A DNA stretch of 64,000 bases from Methylobacterium sp. Leaf465 (GTDB lineage Bacteria; Pseudomonadota; Alphaproteobacteria; Rhizobiales; Beijerinckiaceae): positions 175,453 through 239,452 of the forward strand of contig NZ_LMRA01000048.1 in NCBI RefSeq assembly GCF_001424705.1. The letters are read 5' to 3'. Below, one piece after another: positions 8,433-17,241 of the stretch (position 1 is the stretch's first letter; each line of letters opens with the position of its first letter). A model generated the notes under the pieces. That model did not search any database. It saw only the letters and a list, made by a program, of their open reading frames with translations, and was not told the origin of the DNA. The position numbers and the translations under genes are program-made.

Positions 8433-9227
8433 GTGACCGAAGAGGCGCGTCCCTCCAGCCGGGCGCGGCGCGCGCCCCGTCCGAAGCCCGACCTCGCGGT
8501 GCTCGAGGCGCGGGTCGGCCACGTCTTCGCCGACCCGAAGCTGCTGGTCCAGGCCCTCACCCACGTGAGCAAGGCCGGCGGGAACGGCCGGCTCGGCAGC
8601 TACCAGCGCCTGGAATTCCTGGGCGATCGCGTCCTCGGCCTCGCCATCGGCGACCTCCTCTACGAGGCGTTTCCGCAGGCCGACGAGGGCGAGCTGTCGC
8701 GGCGTCTCGCCGGGCTCGTCCGGCGCGAGACCTGCGCCGCAGTTGCGACCACCTGGGACGTCGGCCCGCATCTCGCCCTCGGCCCCGGCGAGGTTCAGAG
8801 CGGCGGACGGCGCAACCAGACCATCCTGGCGGACGTGTGCGAGTCGATCCTCGGGGCGGTGTTCCTCGATGCCGGCTACGAGGTCGCCAAGGGCATCGTC
8901 AACGCGGCCTTCACCCCCGACACCGACACGGCGGCCCCCCGCGGCCGCGACGCAAAATCGGCCCTGCAGGAATGGGCCATGGCCCGGGCCCTGCCGATCC
9001 CGTTCTACGAAGTGGTCGAACGCTCGGGCCCCGACCACGCGCCGGTGTTCCAGATCGCCGTCCGCGTCGAGGGACTGGAGGCCGGCATCGGCATCGGCCC
9101 CTCGAAGCGCCTCGCCGAGCAGGAGGCCGCCCGCCTCGTGCTGGAGCGCGAGATCACCGGCCCCGTTCCCTCCCGAACCCAGGAGACGTCGGCGGACGTC
9201 GCTGAAGGACATGCCCCCGATGCCTGA
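8433..9227 (+). CDS. rnc: Ribonuclease III
   Basis: Double-strand-specific endonuclease that processes rRNA precursors and regulates mRNAs. The 264-residue product starts at a GTG 13 bases past lepB. It has the catalytic signature RLEFLGDRVLGL near residue 60, the second acidic motif ADVCESILGAVFLDAG near 135, and a C-terminal dsRNA-binding domain (KSALQEWAMARALP to KRLAEQEAARLVLE). The N-terminal 20 residues are basic and variable. Its last 8 bases overlap the era start region. Confidence 0.96.
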   Translation: MTEEARPSSRARRAPRPKPDLAVLEARVGHVFADPKLLVQALTHVSKAGGNGRLGSYQRLEFLGDRVLGLAIGDLLYEAFPQADEGELSRRLAGLVRRETCAAVATTWDVGPHLALGPGEVQSGGRRNQTILADVCESILGAVFLDAGYEVAKGIVNAAFTPDTDTAAPRGRDAKSALQEWAMARALPIPFYEVVERSGPDHAPVFQIAVRVEGLEAGIGIGPSKRLAEQEAARLVLEREITGPVPSRTQETSADVAEGHAPDA

Positions 9228-10209
9228 CGCCGATGTGCCCGACGACGATTTCGACGGCGACGACGACTTCGCCCCGCCGCCGCTGCAGCCGCTTCCCGCG
9301 GTGACGATGCCGGAGAACACCACCGCGGGGTTCGTCGCGTTGATCGGCATCCCCAATGCCGGCAAGTCGACGCTGCTGAACAGCCTCGTGGGCACCAAGG
9401 TTTCGATCGTCTCCCGCAAGGTGCAGACCACCCGCGCCCTGGTGCGCGGCATCGTCATGCACGACACCGCGCAGATCATCCTCGTCGACACGCCGGGGAT
9501 CTTCGCCCCCAAGCGCCGCCTCGACCGCGCGATGGTGCATTCGGCCTGGAGCGGCGCCTCGGATGCCGATGCGGTCTGCCTGCTGATCGACGCCCGCAAG
9601 GGCGTGAGCGAGGAGGTCGACGCGATCCTGGCCAAGCTGCCGGACGTGAAGCGCCCCAAGGTGCTGATCTTGAACAAGATCGACCTGATCCCGCGCGACC
9701 GCCTGCTGGCCCTCGCGGCCTCCCTGAACGAGCGGATTCCGTTCCTGCACACCTTCATGGTCTCGGCCCTGAACGGCGACGGCATCGAAACGCTGAAGAC
9801 GACGTTGGCCGGCATGATGCCGAAGAGCCCTTGGCTCTACCCGGAGGACCAGGTCTCGGACGCGCCGATCCGGATGCTCGCCGCCGAGATCACCCGCGAG
9901 AAGCTCTACGACCGCCTGCACGAGGAACTGCCCTACCGCTCCACCGTCGAGACGGACCAGTGGCAGGTGCGTCCCGATGGATCGGTCCGCATCGAGCAGA
10001 CCATCTTCGTGGAGCGCGAGAGCCAGCGCTCCATCGTGCTCGGCAAGGGCGGCCAGACCATCAAGGCCATCGGCCAGGCGGCCCGCCACGAGATCGCGGA
10101 AGCGGCCGAGCAGACGGTGCACCTCTTCCTGCACGTGAAGGTGCGCGAGAACTGGGCGGACGATCCGGCGCGCTATCGGGAGATGGGTCTGGAGTTCCCG
10201 CGCGGCTGA
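9220..10209 (+). CDS. era: GTPase Era
   Basis: Essential GTPase that binds the 3' end of 16S rRNA during 30S maturation. From the ATG at 9220 the product is 329 residues: an acidic N-terminal tail of about 35 residues, the P-loop GIPNAGKST (43-51), DTPGIF, NKIDL, and a C-terminal KH domain with GKGGQTIKAIG. An ATG at 9211 is in frame, but AAGGA (9205-9209) is only 1 base before it and 10 bases before 9220, so 9220 is preferred. Either start overlaps rnc. Confidence 0.95.
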   Translation: MPDADVPDDDFDGDDDFAPPPLQPLPAVTMPENTTAGFVALIGIPNAGKSTLLNSLVGTKVSIVSRKVQTTRALVRGIVMHDTAQIILVDTPGIFAPKRRLDRAMVHSAWSGASDADAVCLLIDARKGVSEEVDAILAKLPDVKRPKVLILNKIDLIPRDRLLALAASLNERIPFLHTFMVSALNGDGIETLKTTLAGMMPKSPWLYPEDQVSDAPIRMLAAEITREKLYDRLHEELPYRSTVETDQWQVRPDGSVRIEQTIFVERESQRSIVLGKGGQTIKAIGQAARHEIAEAAEQTVHLFLHVKVRENWADDPARYREMGLEFPRG

Positions 10210-10336
10210 GCATGAGCTATGAGAACGGGAGATCGACGCCGCGGCGATTCTTGTCGCGCGCTGGCCGAGCCTCCCGATTTCCTGTCACGCCCTGAGCCGT
10301 CGAGGCGCGCGCGCCGTCGCGCCGGATCCCGTCACG

Positions 10337-11257
10337 ATGTCCACCATGCCTGTCTCGGAAGCCGTCTACGGCGCGCCGCCCCTGGAACTGGTGGAGGTGC
10401 CCCCGCACGCGGTCCAGGTCTCGCCACTGAGCCCCGGCGCGGCCCGCCTCGAGGATCTGGAGCCCGGGCGCCTGGAGCGGCTCGACATCCTGGCGCCGGC
10501 CGGGACGATCGAGCGGCGCTACGTGCTGGCACTCGGCCTCAAGGCCCTGCAGCCCGGCGGGCGTCTGACGGCGCTGGCCCCCAAGGATCGCGGCGGCAGC
10601 CGCCTCGCGAAGGAACTCGCCGGGTTCGGCTGCGCGGTTCAGGAGGAGGCGCGGCGCCACCACCGGATCTGCGTCGGCACGCGCCCGGAAGCGATCAGCG
10701 GTCTCGAGGACGCCCTCCACGAGGGCGGTCCGCGCCACATCGACAACCTCGCCCTCTGCACGCAGGCCGGGATCTTCTCCTACGACCGCCTCGATCCCGG
10801 CACGGCCCTGCTCCTCGCCCACCTGCCGCCCCTCGCCGGCGCCGGCGCCGATTTCGGCTGCGGCCTCGGCATCCTGGCCCGGGCCGTCCTCCATTCGCCG
10901 AAGGTGACGGCCCTGACGCTGATCGACCTCGACCGGCGCGCCATCGAGATGGCGACGCGCAACGTCGGCGATCCGCGCGCCACCCTGCGCTGGGCCGATA
11001 TCCGCGCCGGCGGCCTCGGCCTGTCGCGGCTGGACTTCGTGGTGATGAACCCCCCCTTCCACGACGGCGGCGCCGAGGACCAGGCCCTCGGCCAGGCCTT
11101 CATCGCCCGGGCGGCGGAAGCCCTGCGCCCGGGGGGCAGCCTCTGGCTCACCGCCAACACCCACCTGCCCTACGAGGCGCCCCTGAAGGCGGCCTTCAAG
11201 AGCGTGACGCTGAAGGCCTCGGCCGGCGGCTACAAGATCTACGAGGCGCGCCGATGA
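10337..11257 (+). CDS. Class I SAM methyltransferase, RsmC-like (16S rRNA guanine-N2)
   Basis: A 306-residue protein with the two-domain RsmC/RlmG layout. A degenerate N-terminal methyltransferase-like domain (about 1-130) is followed by a catalytic domain with the SAM motif DFGCGLG (172-178), an acidic LIDLDRRAIEMA strand and the catalytic NPPF (238-241) used by N2-guanine and N6-adenine methyltransferases. RsmC of E. coli modifies G1207 of 16S rRNA. The exact target here is inferred. It overlaps the downstream rsuA-type gene by 4 bases, which supports a role in ribosomal RNA modification. Confidence 0.82.
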   Translation: MSTMPVSEAVYGAPPLELVEVPPHAVQVSPLSPGAARLEDLEPGRLERLDILAPAGTIERRYVLALGLKALQPGGRLTALAPKDRGGSRLAKELAGFGCAVQEEARRHHRICVGTRPEAISGLEDALHEGGPRHIDNLALCTQAGIFSYDRLDPGTALLLAHLPPLAGAGADFGCGLGILARAVLHSPKVTALTLIDLDRRAIEMATRNVGDPRATLRWADIRAGGLGLSRLDFVVMNPPFHDGGAEDQALGQAFIARAAEALRPGGSLWLTANTHLPYEAPLKAAFKSVTLKASAGGYKIYEARR

Positions 11258-12009
11258 CGCGGCCGGCCAAGATCGCGCAGCTGCGCCTCGACCGCCTGCT
11301 CGCCAATATGGGCTACGGCTCGCGGCGGGAGATCGCGCTCCTCACCCGCGCCGGCCTCGTGGTCCTCGACGGCTCGCCCCTGCGCGACGCGGATCAGCGC
11401 ATCCCGGTGACGCCGGACCTTGCCCAGCGGATGACCGTCGACGGCGCCGCCCTCGACCCGCCGCCGGGCCTGACCCTGATGCTGCACAAGCCCCTCGGCG
11501 TGACCTGCTCGCACAAGGAGGCGGGCCCCCTCGTCTACGGTCTCCTGCCCGATCGCTGGCGCCGGCGCGACCCCGCCCTCTCCACGGTCGGCCGCCTGGA
11601 CAAGGAGACCTCCGGCCTCCTGCTCCTCACCGATGACGGCGCCCTCCTGCATCGGATCATCGCGCCGAAGGCCAACGTGGCCAAGCGCTACCGCGTCGCC
11701 CTGGATCGTCCGCTGAAGGGCGACGAGGGCACGGTCCTCGCCTCCGGCACGCTGATGCTGGAAGGCGAGGAGAAGCCGCTCCTGCCGGTCGGGTTCGAGG
11801 CCAAGGGCGAGACCGGCGCCGTGGTGACCCTGCACGAGGGGCGCTATCATCAGGTCCGGCGCATGTTCGCCGCTCTGGGCAACCACGTCACCGCCCTTCA
11901 CCGCGACCGCGTCGGAGGCCTCGGCCTGCCGGACGACCTCGCGCCAGGCGAATACCGCGTCCTCGGCCCGGCGGAGATCGCCGCGATCTTCGCGGGCGAG
12001 GCGCCCTGA
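11254..12009 (+). CDS. rsuA: RsuA-family rRNA pseudouridine synthase
   Basis: Converts a uridine of 16S rRNA (U516 in E. coli for RsuA) to pseudouridine. The 251-residue product carries an N-terminal S4 domain (LRLDRLLANMGYGSRREI), then the catalytic domain with GRLDKETSGLLLLT, Asp116 being the expected nucleophile, and the C-terminal EGRYHQVRRMF. The ATG overlaps the TGA of the preceding methyltransferase gene. RsuA and RluE/RluF relatives are hard to separate from motifs alone. Confidence 0.88.
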   Translation: MTRPAKIAQLRLDRLLANMGYGSRREIALLTRAGLVVLDGSPLRDADQRIPVTPDLAQRMTVDGAALDPPPGLTLMLHKPLGVTCSHKEAGPLVYGLLPDRWRRRDPALSTVGRLDKETSGLLLLTDDGALLHRIIAPKANVAKRYRVALDRPLKGDEGTVLASGTLMLEGEEKPLLPVGFEAKGETGAVVTLHEGRYHQVRRMFAALGNHVTALHRDRVGGLGLPDDLAPGEYRVLGPAEIAAIFAGEAP

Positions 12010-12076
12010 CCGGTCCGGAACCGGACCCGGCGCGACCTGTTGGATCGGCGAACGCCAACCCGACGGGTGATCCGCA

Positions 12077-12340
12077 ATGAACCGGTTCTCGACGCTCCTC
12101 CTCGCCCTCGCCCTCAGCACCGGCCCGGCGAGCCTCGCCCTGGCCGACACGCCGGGCGCCGACTGGATGCCGGCCGATCAGGTCAAGCAGAAGCTGATGG
12201 CCGCGGGCTACACCAGCATCACCGAATTCGAGGCCGATGACGGCCACTGGGAGGGCGAGGGCGTGAAGAACGGCGTCAAGATGCAGTTCCACGCCGACCC
12301 GAAGACCGGCGCGATCCTCTCGGAGAAGCCGGACAAGTAA
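12077..12340 (+). CDS. Small secreted PepSY-domain protein
   Basis: An 87-residue protein with an N-terminal signal peptide of about 23 residues ending in ALA. It is followed by one PepSY-like domain (DQVKQKLMAAGYTSITEFEADDGHWEGEG, HADPKTGAIL). Such single-domain periplasmic proteins are common in Methylobacterium; the function is unknown. It is probably monocistronic, 67 bases after the rsuA-type gene. Confidence 0.75.
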   Translation: MNRFSTLLLALALSTGPASLALADTPGADWMPADQVKQKLMAAGYTSITEFEADDGHWEGEGVKNGVKMQFHADPKTGAILSEKPDK

Positions 12341-12795
12341 GCCGGTCCCGATCGGTCGATCGGTCGCGAACGCCGCGATCGGCCTTCCGACCCGGCCCGC
12401 CGCGTCGCGGACTCATCCCGGCCCGCCCGCGTTGCGGGGTCGACCCGCCGGCCCGGGTGACGATCCGTTCGAAGCGGATCAGGCTCCGGGCGGCGGCTCG
12501 GACAGCCCCCCGCGTCCGCCCCCGCTTGCCAATCCCGACCGACTCGTTTATCCGCCACCCCTCGCGTTCGCTCCGGCTGGGGGCTGAACGGACGGTGTCG
12601 ATTCTTTCGGCACAGGGTGAAGCCTCGTGAAGGGCCGATCCCGTCGTCCCGTGTCTCCGCCTTCGATCAACCGCTCGGGCCTTCAAACGGCTCGAAGGGC
12701 TTGGCGCCGGGCGATTGCGGATGAACCGGCCCGACGCTTCCTTTCCCGCACGTTTTTCGTGCCGTCGGGTCCCTTTGAATATGAAGGGCCCGTTA
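12341..12795. other. Leader/promoter region upstream of rpsF, no gene
   Basis: 455 bases without a convincing gene. It must hold the rpsF-rpsR promoter. Two things are visible: short direct repeats of GATCGGTC around 12347-12366, and just before the rpsF ATG (about 12768-12793) a small imperfect hairpin pairing GGGTCCCTT with AAGGGCCC that would mask the GAAGGG Shine-Dalgarno sequence. An S6:S18-type autoregulatory leader is known in other bacteria. I cannot confirm its consensus here. Confidence 0.4.
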
Positions 12796-13272
12796 ATGCC
12801 TCTCTACGAACACGTCTTCCTGGCGCGCCAGGACGTGACGGCCCAGCAGGTCGAGACCATGGTCGAGACCTACAAGGGCGTCATCGAAGCCAATGGCGGC
12901 AAGGTCGAGAAGATCGAGATGTGGGGCGTGAAGTCCCTCGCCTACCGCATCAAGAAGAACCGCAAGGCGCATTTCACGCTCCTCAACGTCGACGCCCCCC
13001 CGGCCGCTCTGGCCGAGATGGAGCGCCAGATGCAGATCTCCGAGGACGTCCTCCGCTTCATGACCGTCCGCGTCGAAGAGCTCGAGTCCGAGCCGTCGGC
13101 GATGATGCAGAAGCGCGACCGCGACGACCGCAAAGATCGTGAGCGCGGCCGTCGTCGGGACGACGAAGGCTTCGGCGGTGGTGGATTCGGCGGCGACCGC
13201 GATCGCGGCGACCGGGGTGATCGCGGCGACCGGGGCGACCGCCCCGAGCGCAGCTTCGGCGGGGAGGCTTAA
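12796..13272 (+). CDS. rpsF: 30S ribosomal protein S6 with Arg/Gly/Asp-rich tail
   Basis: S6 heterodimerises with S18 on the small-subunit platform. The start MPLYEHVFLARQDVTAQQVE is clear; longer in-frame frames upstream are noncoding. Residues 1 to about 100 form the S6 fold (VEKIEMWGVKSLAYRIKKN). The C-terminal 50 residues are a low-complexity tail of Arg, Gly and Asp with a GDR triplet repeated several times, typical of alphaproteobacterial S6. rpsR follows after 3 bases. Confidence 0.97.
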   Translation: MPLYEHVFLARQDVTAQQVETMVETYKGVIEANGGKVEKIEMWGVKSLAYRIKKNRKAHFTLLNVDAPPAALAEMERQMQISEDVLRFMTVRVEELESEPSAMMQKRDRDDRKDRERGRRRDDEGFGGGGFGGDRDRGDRGDRGDRGDRPERSFGGEA

Positions 13273-13275
13273 GTC

Positions 13276-13563
13276 ATGGCATTTGGTGCTGGACCCGGTG
13301 CACCCGCCGCTGGCGGGGCTGGTGGTGGTGCGGGCGGCGGACGCCGTCCCTTCTTCCGTCGTCGGAAGACCTGCCCCTTCTCGGGCGCGAACGCGCCCAA
13401 GATCGACTACAAGGACGTCAAGCTCCTGTCGCGCTACGTCTCCGAGCGCGGCAAGATCGTGCCGTCGCGCATCACGGCCGTGTCGGCCAAGAAGCAGCGC
13501 GAGCTCGCCCAGGCGATCAAGCGCGCCCGCTTCCTCGGCTTCCTGCCCTACGTGATCAAGTAA
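13276..13563 (+). CDS. rpsR: 30S ribosomal protein S18
   Basis: A 95-residue protein. After a Gly/Ala-rich N-terminal stretch of about 22 residues comes the canonical S18 domain (RRPFFRRRKTCPFS, IDYKDVKLLSRYVSERGKI, KRARFLGFLPYV). It is the partner of S6 and is encoded 3 bases downstream of it. A strong hairpin 15 bases after the stop probably ends or trims the S6-S18 message. Confidence 0.97.
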   Translation: MAFGAGPGAPAAGGAGGGAGGGRRPFFRRRKTCPFSGANAPKIDYKDVKLLSRYVSERGKIVPSRITAVSAKKQRELAQAIKRARFLGFLPYVIK

Positions 13564-13577
13564 GCGCCCCGGCGCTC

Positions 13578-13605
13578 GCCCCGGCCCGTCACCACGGGCC
13601 GGGGC
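13578..13605 (+). terminator. Hairpin after rpsR
   Basis: A perfect 12-bp GC-rich stem (GCCCCGGCCCGT with its complement) and a CACC loop begin 15 bases beyond the rpsR stop. There is no T-run, so termination may be partial, allowing read-through into the DUF2232 gene and rplI. Confidence 0.55.
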
Positions 13606-13726
13606 CTCACGCCGCTCGCGCGGCACACAGGTTCGTACCGGCCGATCCGACAGGTGGGCCGGGAATCGTTGGGGCCGGACGTGCCTCTAACCCTGCCCGG
13701 ACCGGGACAGTGGGACAGCGGGATTG

Positions 13727-14752
13727 ATGACACAGTTTCTCGGCATCGGTATCGGCGCGGGCCTCGTCTCCGCCCTCCTCTTCGGCGTCCTGCTGAAGGC
13801 GACGGCGCTCGCGATCCTGCTCTACCTGCTCGCCCCGCTCCCGATCCTGATCGTGGGCCTCGGCTGGAGCCACCGGGCCGCTCTCGTGGCCGCCGTGACC
13901 GGCGCCCTGGCCCTCGCCCTCGTGGTCCAGCCCTTCCTCGGCCTCGGCTTCTTCGCCTATCTCGCCCTGCCCGCCTGGTGGCTCGCCTATCTGGCGCTGC
14001 TCGGACGGCCGGGCGCCGACGGCACGATGGAATGGTATCCGACCGGGCGCCTGCTCGCCTGGACCGCCGGGACGGCCGGCCTCGCCTTCGTGGCCATCGC
14101 GGTCATCGCCGCCCCGAACTACGAGACCTTCCAGTCCCAGCTGCGGGGCATGACCCGGACGCTGATCCAGGTCCGGGCTGACCGCGCCGCCAATCCGGCG
14201 CCCCCCGCTCCGAAGCCGGACGCCCCCGAGGCAGACGCCAAGCCTCCGGCCGAGGCCCCGGCCGAGCCGGGTCCGCAGGATCCCGCCGAGGCGACCCGGA
14301 CGGAGGTCGCCAACGCCCTCGCGGCCATCGCGCCCGGGCTCGCCACCCACGGCCTCACGGTCCTGCTGACCTTCTATCTCTGGGCTGCCGCCCGCATCGT
14401 GCGCATCTCCGGGCGCCTGCTCCGCCCCTGGCCGGACCTCGCCGCGACGATGATGCCGCGCCGGGTGCTGGCCGTGCTCGGGGGTGCGGTGCTGCTCGCC
14501 CTGGTGCCGGGCTATCCGGGCGTGCTCGGCGTCGCCGTGGCGGGGGCGCTCAGCGCCGCTTTCGCCATCCAGGGCCTCGCCGCCTTCCACGACCGCAGCC
14601 GCGGCCGGCCCGGGCGCCTCGCCCTCCTGCTCGGCCTCTACCTGATCCTCTTCTTCACCCAGGGCGTCGCTCTCGTCGCCCTGACCCTGTTCGGCATCGC
14701 CGATACCGCCCTCGACCGCCGACGTCCCCGCGACGCGGCCGGACGACCCTGA
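13727..14752 (+). CDS. DUF2232 family integral membrane protein
   Basis: A 341-residue hydrophobic protein with about 8 predicted membrane helices. Residues roughly 155-190 form a Pro/Ala/Glu-rich extramembrane loop. Its position between rpsR and rplI is the conserved place of DUF2232 proteins in Rhizobiales (distantly related to YybS of Firmicutes). The function is unknown. ATG at 13727 is chosen; a TTG one codon earlier is also possible. Confidence 0.8.
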   Translation: MTQFLGIGIGAGLVSALLFGVLLKATALAILLYLLAPLPILIVGLGWSHRAALVAAVTGALALALVVQPFLGLGFFAYLALPAWWLAYLALLGRPGADGTMEWYPTGRLLAWTAGTAGLAFVAIAVIAAPNYETFQSQLRGMTRTLIQVRADRAANPAPPAPKPDAPEADAKPPAEAPAEPGPQDPAEATRTEVANALAAIAPGLATHGLTVLLTFYLWAAARIVRISGRLLRPWPDLAATMMPRRVLAVLGGAVLLALVPGYPGVLGVAVAGALSAAFAIQGLAAFHDRSRGRPGRLALLLGLYLILFFTQGVALVALTLFGIADTALDRRRPRDAAGRP

Positions 14753-14781
14753 TCCTCCCCCCCAACCGAAGGACCAACACC

Positions 14782-15345
14782 ATGGAAGTCATCCTCCTCG
14801 AGCGCGTCGCCAAGCTCGGCCAGATGGGCGAGACCGTGAACGTGAAGCCGGGCTACGCCCGCAACTTCCTCCTCGCCCGCGGCAAGGCCCTGCGCGCCAC
14901 CGACGGCAACAAGAAGCACTTCGAGACCCAGCGCGCCCAGCTCGAGGCCCGCAACCTCGAGCGCAAGTCCGAAGCGCAGTCCGTCGCCGAGACCCTCGAG
15001 GGCAAGAGCTTCGTGCTCATCCGCCAGTCGGGCGAGACCGGCGTGCTCTACGGCTCGGTCTCGACCCGCGACCTGGCCGACGTCGTCACCGCCGACGGCT
15101 TCACCGTGGGCCGCGACCAGTTCGCCCTCAACCAGCCGATCAAGACCCTGGGCCTGCACACCGTCCCGGTCGTGCTGCACCCCGAGGTGGAGGTCTCGAT
15201 CACGGTGAACGTCGCCCGTTCGCCCGAAGAGGCCGAGCGTCAGGCCCGCGGCGAGTCCACCACCGAGCGCGAGGCCTTCAACCTCGACGACCTCGGTCTC
15301 GAGGTCGGTGCCGCCCTCGCCGAGGCCGGCGACGACCGCGAGTAA
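14782..15345 (+). CDS. rplI: 50S ribosomal protein L9
   Basis: L9 binds 23S rRNA near the L1 stalk through its N-terminal domain (MEVILLERVAKLGQMGETVNVKPGYARNFLL seen in pieces). A long connecting helix leads to the C-terminal domain (KSFVLIRQSGETGVLYGSVS; GLHTVPVVLHPEVEVSITV). It is 187 residues, with an acidic C-terminal tail of about 35 residues beyond the usual end at about 150. A GAAGGA sequence precedes the ATG. A terminator with T-residues follows 75 bases downstream. Confidence 0.96.
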   Translation: MEVILLERVAKLGQMGETVNVKPGYARNFLLARGKALRATDGNKKHFETQRAQLEARNLERKSEAQSVAETLEGKSFVLIRQSGETGVLYGSVSTRDLADVVTADGFTVGRDQFALNQPIKTLGLHTVPVVLHPEVEVSITVNVARSPEEAERQARGESTTEREAFNLDDLGLEVGAALAEAGDDRE

Positions 15346-15420
15346 TCACGCCACAGGACGGTGAAGAATGGGGACGACCGGCCTTAACGGTTGACTAGTT
15401 CCGCATTTGTTCCAGCATGG

Positions 15421-15453
15421 ACGCCCGTCATCCGCGAGGATGGCGGGCGTTTC
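15421..15453 (+). terminator. Rho-independent terminator after rplI
   Basis: A 13-bp stem with a single G·U pair (ACGCCCGTCATCC against GGATGGCGGGCGT), loop GCGA, followed by TTT. It closes the ribosomal-protein operon and argues that dnaB translation starts downstream of it rather than at the in-frame ATG at 15417. Confidence 0.7.
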
Positions 15454-15635
15454 TGCGACCGCCCTCCCCGTCCGCGCGTCCAAAGAATGCGGCCGCGACG
15501 GAACGGGAAGCCGCAAAGCGCGAATCGGCTAAGGTTCGGCTAACCATGCCGGCGCCATGGTCGGGCGATAGCGACGTGCGGCGGCGGACCACCGCGCGGA
15601 CGATGAATCGACGAGTCGGAGCCTCGAATCAGCCC

Positions 15636-17123
15636 ATGGCCCTGCCCAACGCCCTGACGGCCAACCTTCAGCCCGTCGCGCAGGAATTCCGCGTCGCGCC
15701 GCACAACATCGATGCGGAGCAGGCCCTGCTCGGCGCGATCCTGGTGAACAACGACGCCTATTACCGGATCTCGGACTTCCTCCTGCCCGAGCACTTCATG
15801 GAGGACGTCCACCGCAAGATCTTCGAGGTGGCCTCGCAGCTCATCAAGGCGGGCAAGCTCGCGACCCCCATCACCCTGAAGACCTACCTGGGCGACGCCG
15901 ACCTCGGCGGCCAGACGGTGATGCAGTACCTGGCGCGCCTCGCCGCCGAGGCCACCACCGTCATCAATGCCGGCGATTACGGCCGCACCATCTACGACCT
16001 CGCCATCCGCCGCCGCCTCATCACCATCGGCGAGGACCTGGTGAACGGCGCCTACGAGGCGCCGGTGGAATCCTCGCCCCGCGACCAGATCGAGGGCACC
16101 GAGCGGCGTCTCTACGAGCTCGCCGAATCGGGCAAGTACGATGGCGGCTTCCAGAAGTTCTCCGACGCCCTCACGGCCGCGGTGGACATGGCGGCCAAGG
16201 CCTACCAGCGCGAGGGCAAGCTCTCGGGCGTCGCCACCGGCCTGTCGGACCTCGACGCCAAGATGGGCGGCCTGCAGCGCTCGGATCTGATCATCCTCGC
16301 GGGGCGCCCGGCCATGGGCAAGACCTCGCTCGTCACCAACATCGCCTTCAACGTCGCCAAGGCCTACCAGTCGGAGAAGCTGCCGGACGGCCGGACCGAG
16401 ACGAAGAACGGCGGCATCGTCGGCTTCTTCTCCCTCGAAATGTCGGCCGAGCAATTGGCGACCCGTATCATCGCCGAGCAGTCGGGCGTGCCGTCCTACA
16501 AGATCCGCCGCGGCGACATCCAGCCGGCGGAATTCTACAAGATCACCGATGCCGCCCGGGACATGCAGACGATCCCGTTCTACATCGACCAGACCGGCGG
16601 CATCTCCATCGCGCAGCTCGCCGCCCGCGCCCGGCGCCTCAAGCGCCAGAAGGGCCTCGATCTCCTCATCGTCGACTACCTGCAGCTGCTCTCCGGCTCG
16701 GGCAAGCGCAGCGACAACCGCGTGCAGGAGATGACCGAGATCACCACCGGCATGAAGGCGCTGGCCAAGGAGCTGGCGGTGCCGATCATCGCCCTGTCCC
16801 AGCTCTCCCGTCAGGTCGAGAACCGCGAGGACAAGCGCCCGCAGCTCGCCGACCTGCGCGAATCGGGCTCGATCGAGCAGGACGCCGACGTGGTGATGTT
16901 CGTCTTCCGCGAGGAATACTACGTCAACAACAAGAAGCCCCGCGAAGGCACGGAGGAGTTCTTCGCCTGGGAGGCCGAGATGAACCGCGTGCACGGCAAG
17001 GCCGAGGTGATCCTGGGCAAGCAGCGTCACGGCCCCACCGGCACCGTCGAGCTGCAGTTCGACGCCAACATCACGCGCTTCTCGGATCTCGCGCAGTCCG
17101 ACCGCCTGCCGGAGCAGATGTAG
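15636..17123 (+). CDS. dnaB: Replicative DNA helicase DnaB
   Basis: Hexameric 5'-3' helicase at the replication fork. From ATG 15636 the product is 495 residues. The N-terminal primase-interacting domain (PHNIDAEQALLGAIL) is followed by a RecA-like motor with Walker A GRPAMGKTS (about residue 225), SLEMSAEQLATR, the Walker B-type LLIVDYLQLL and the QLSRQVENREDKRP motif. A 15-residue insertion between Walker A and SLEMS (about residues 245-262) is typical of Rhizobiales. ATG codons at 15603 and 15546 are in frame and cannot be excluded, but conserved sequence begins at 15636 and all follow the terminator. Confidence 0.95.
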   Translation: MALPNALTANLQPVAQEFRVAPHNIDAEQALLGAILVNNDAYYRISDFLLPEHFMEDVHRKIFEVASQLIKAGKLATPITLKTYLGDADLGGQTVMQYLARLAAEATTVINAGDYGRTIYDLAIRRRLITIGEDLVNGAYEAPVESSPRDQIEGTERRLYELAESGKYDGGFQKFSDALTAAVDMAAKAYQREGKLSGVATGLSDLDAKMGGLQRSDLIILAGRPAMGKTSLVTNIAFNVAKAYQSEKLPDGRTETKNGGIVGFFSLEMSAEQLATRIIAEQSGVPSYKIRRGDIQPAEFYKITDAARDMQTIPFYIDQTGGISIAQLAARARRLKRQKGLDLLIVDYLQLLSGSGKRSDNRVQEMTEITTGMKALAKELAVPIIALSQLSRQVENREDKRPQLADLRESGSIEQDADVVMFVFREEYYVNNKKPREGTEEFFAWEAEMNRVHGKAEVILGKQRHGPTGTVELQFDANITRFSDLAQSDRLPEQM

Positions 17124-17241
17124 GCGGACGGCTTCTGGCCGGGGCCGCCTGCGCGCCGACGCGCCTCGCGGACGATCCCGGAATCCTGTAAGATCGCCCG
17201 CATTCGTGAACCGTCGCACTCGGACGCGAGAAGGAGCGACC

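Noticed and set aside
13189..13250. Short tandem repeats that could suggest a CRISPR or satellite
   Set aside because: They are the coding repeats of the S6 tail, in frame and too short; no spacers.
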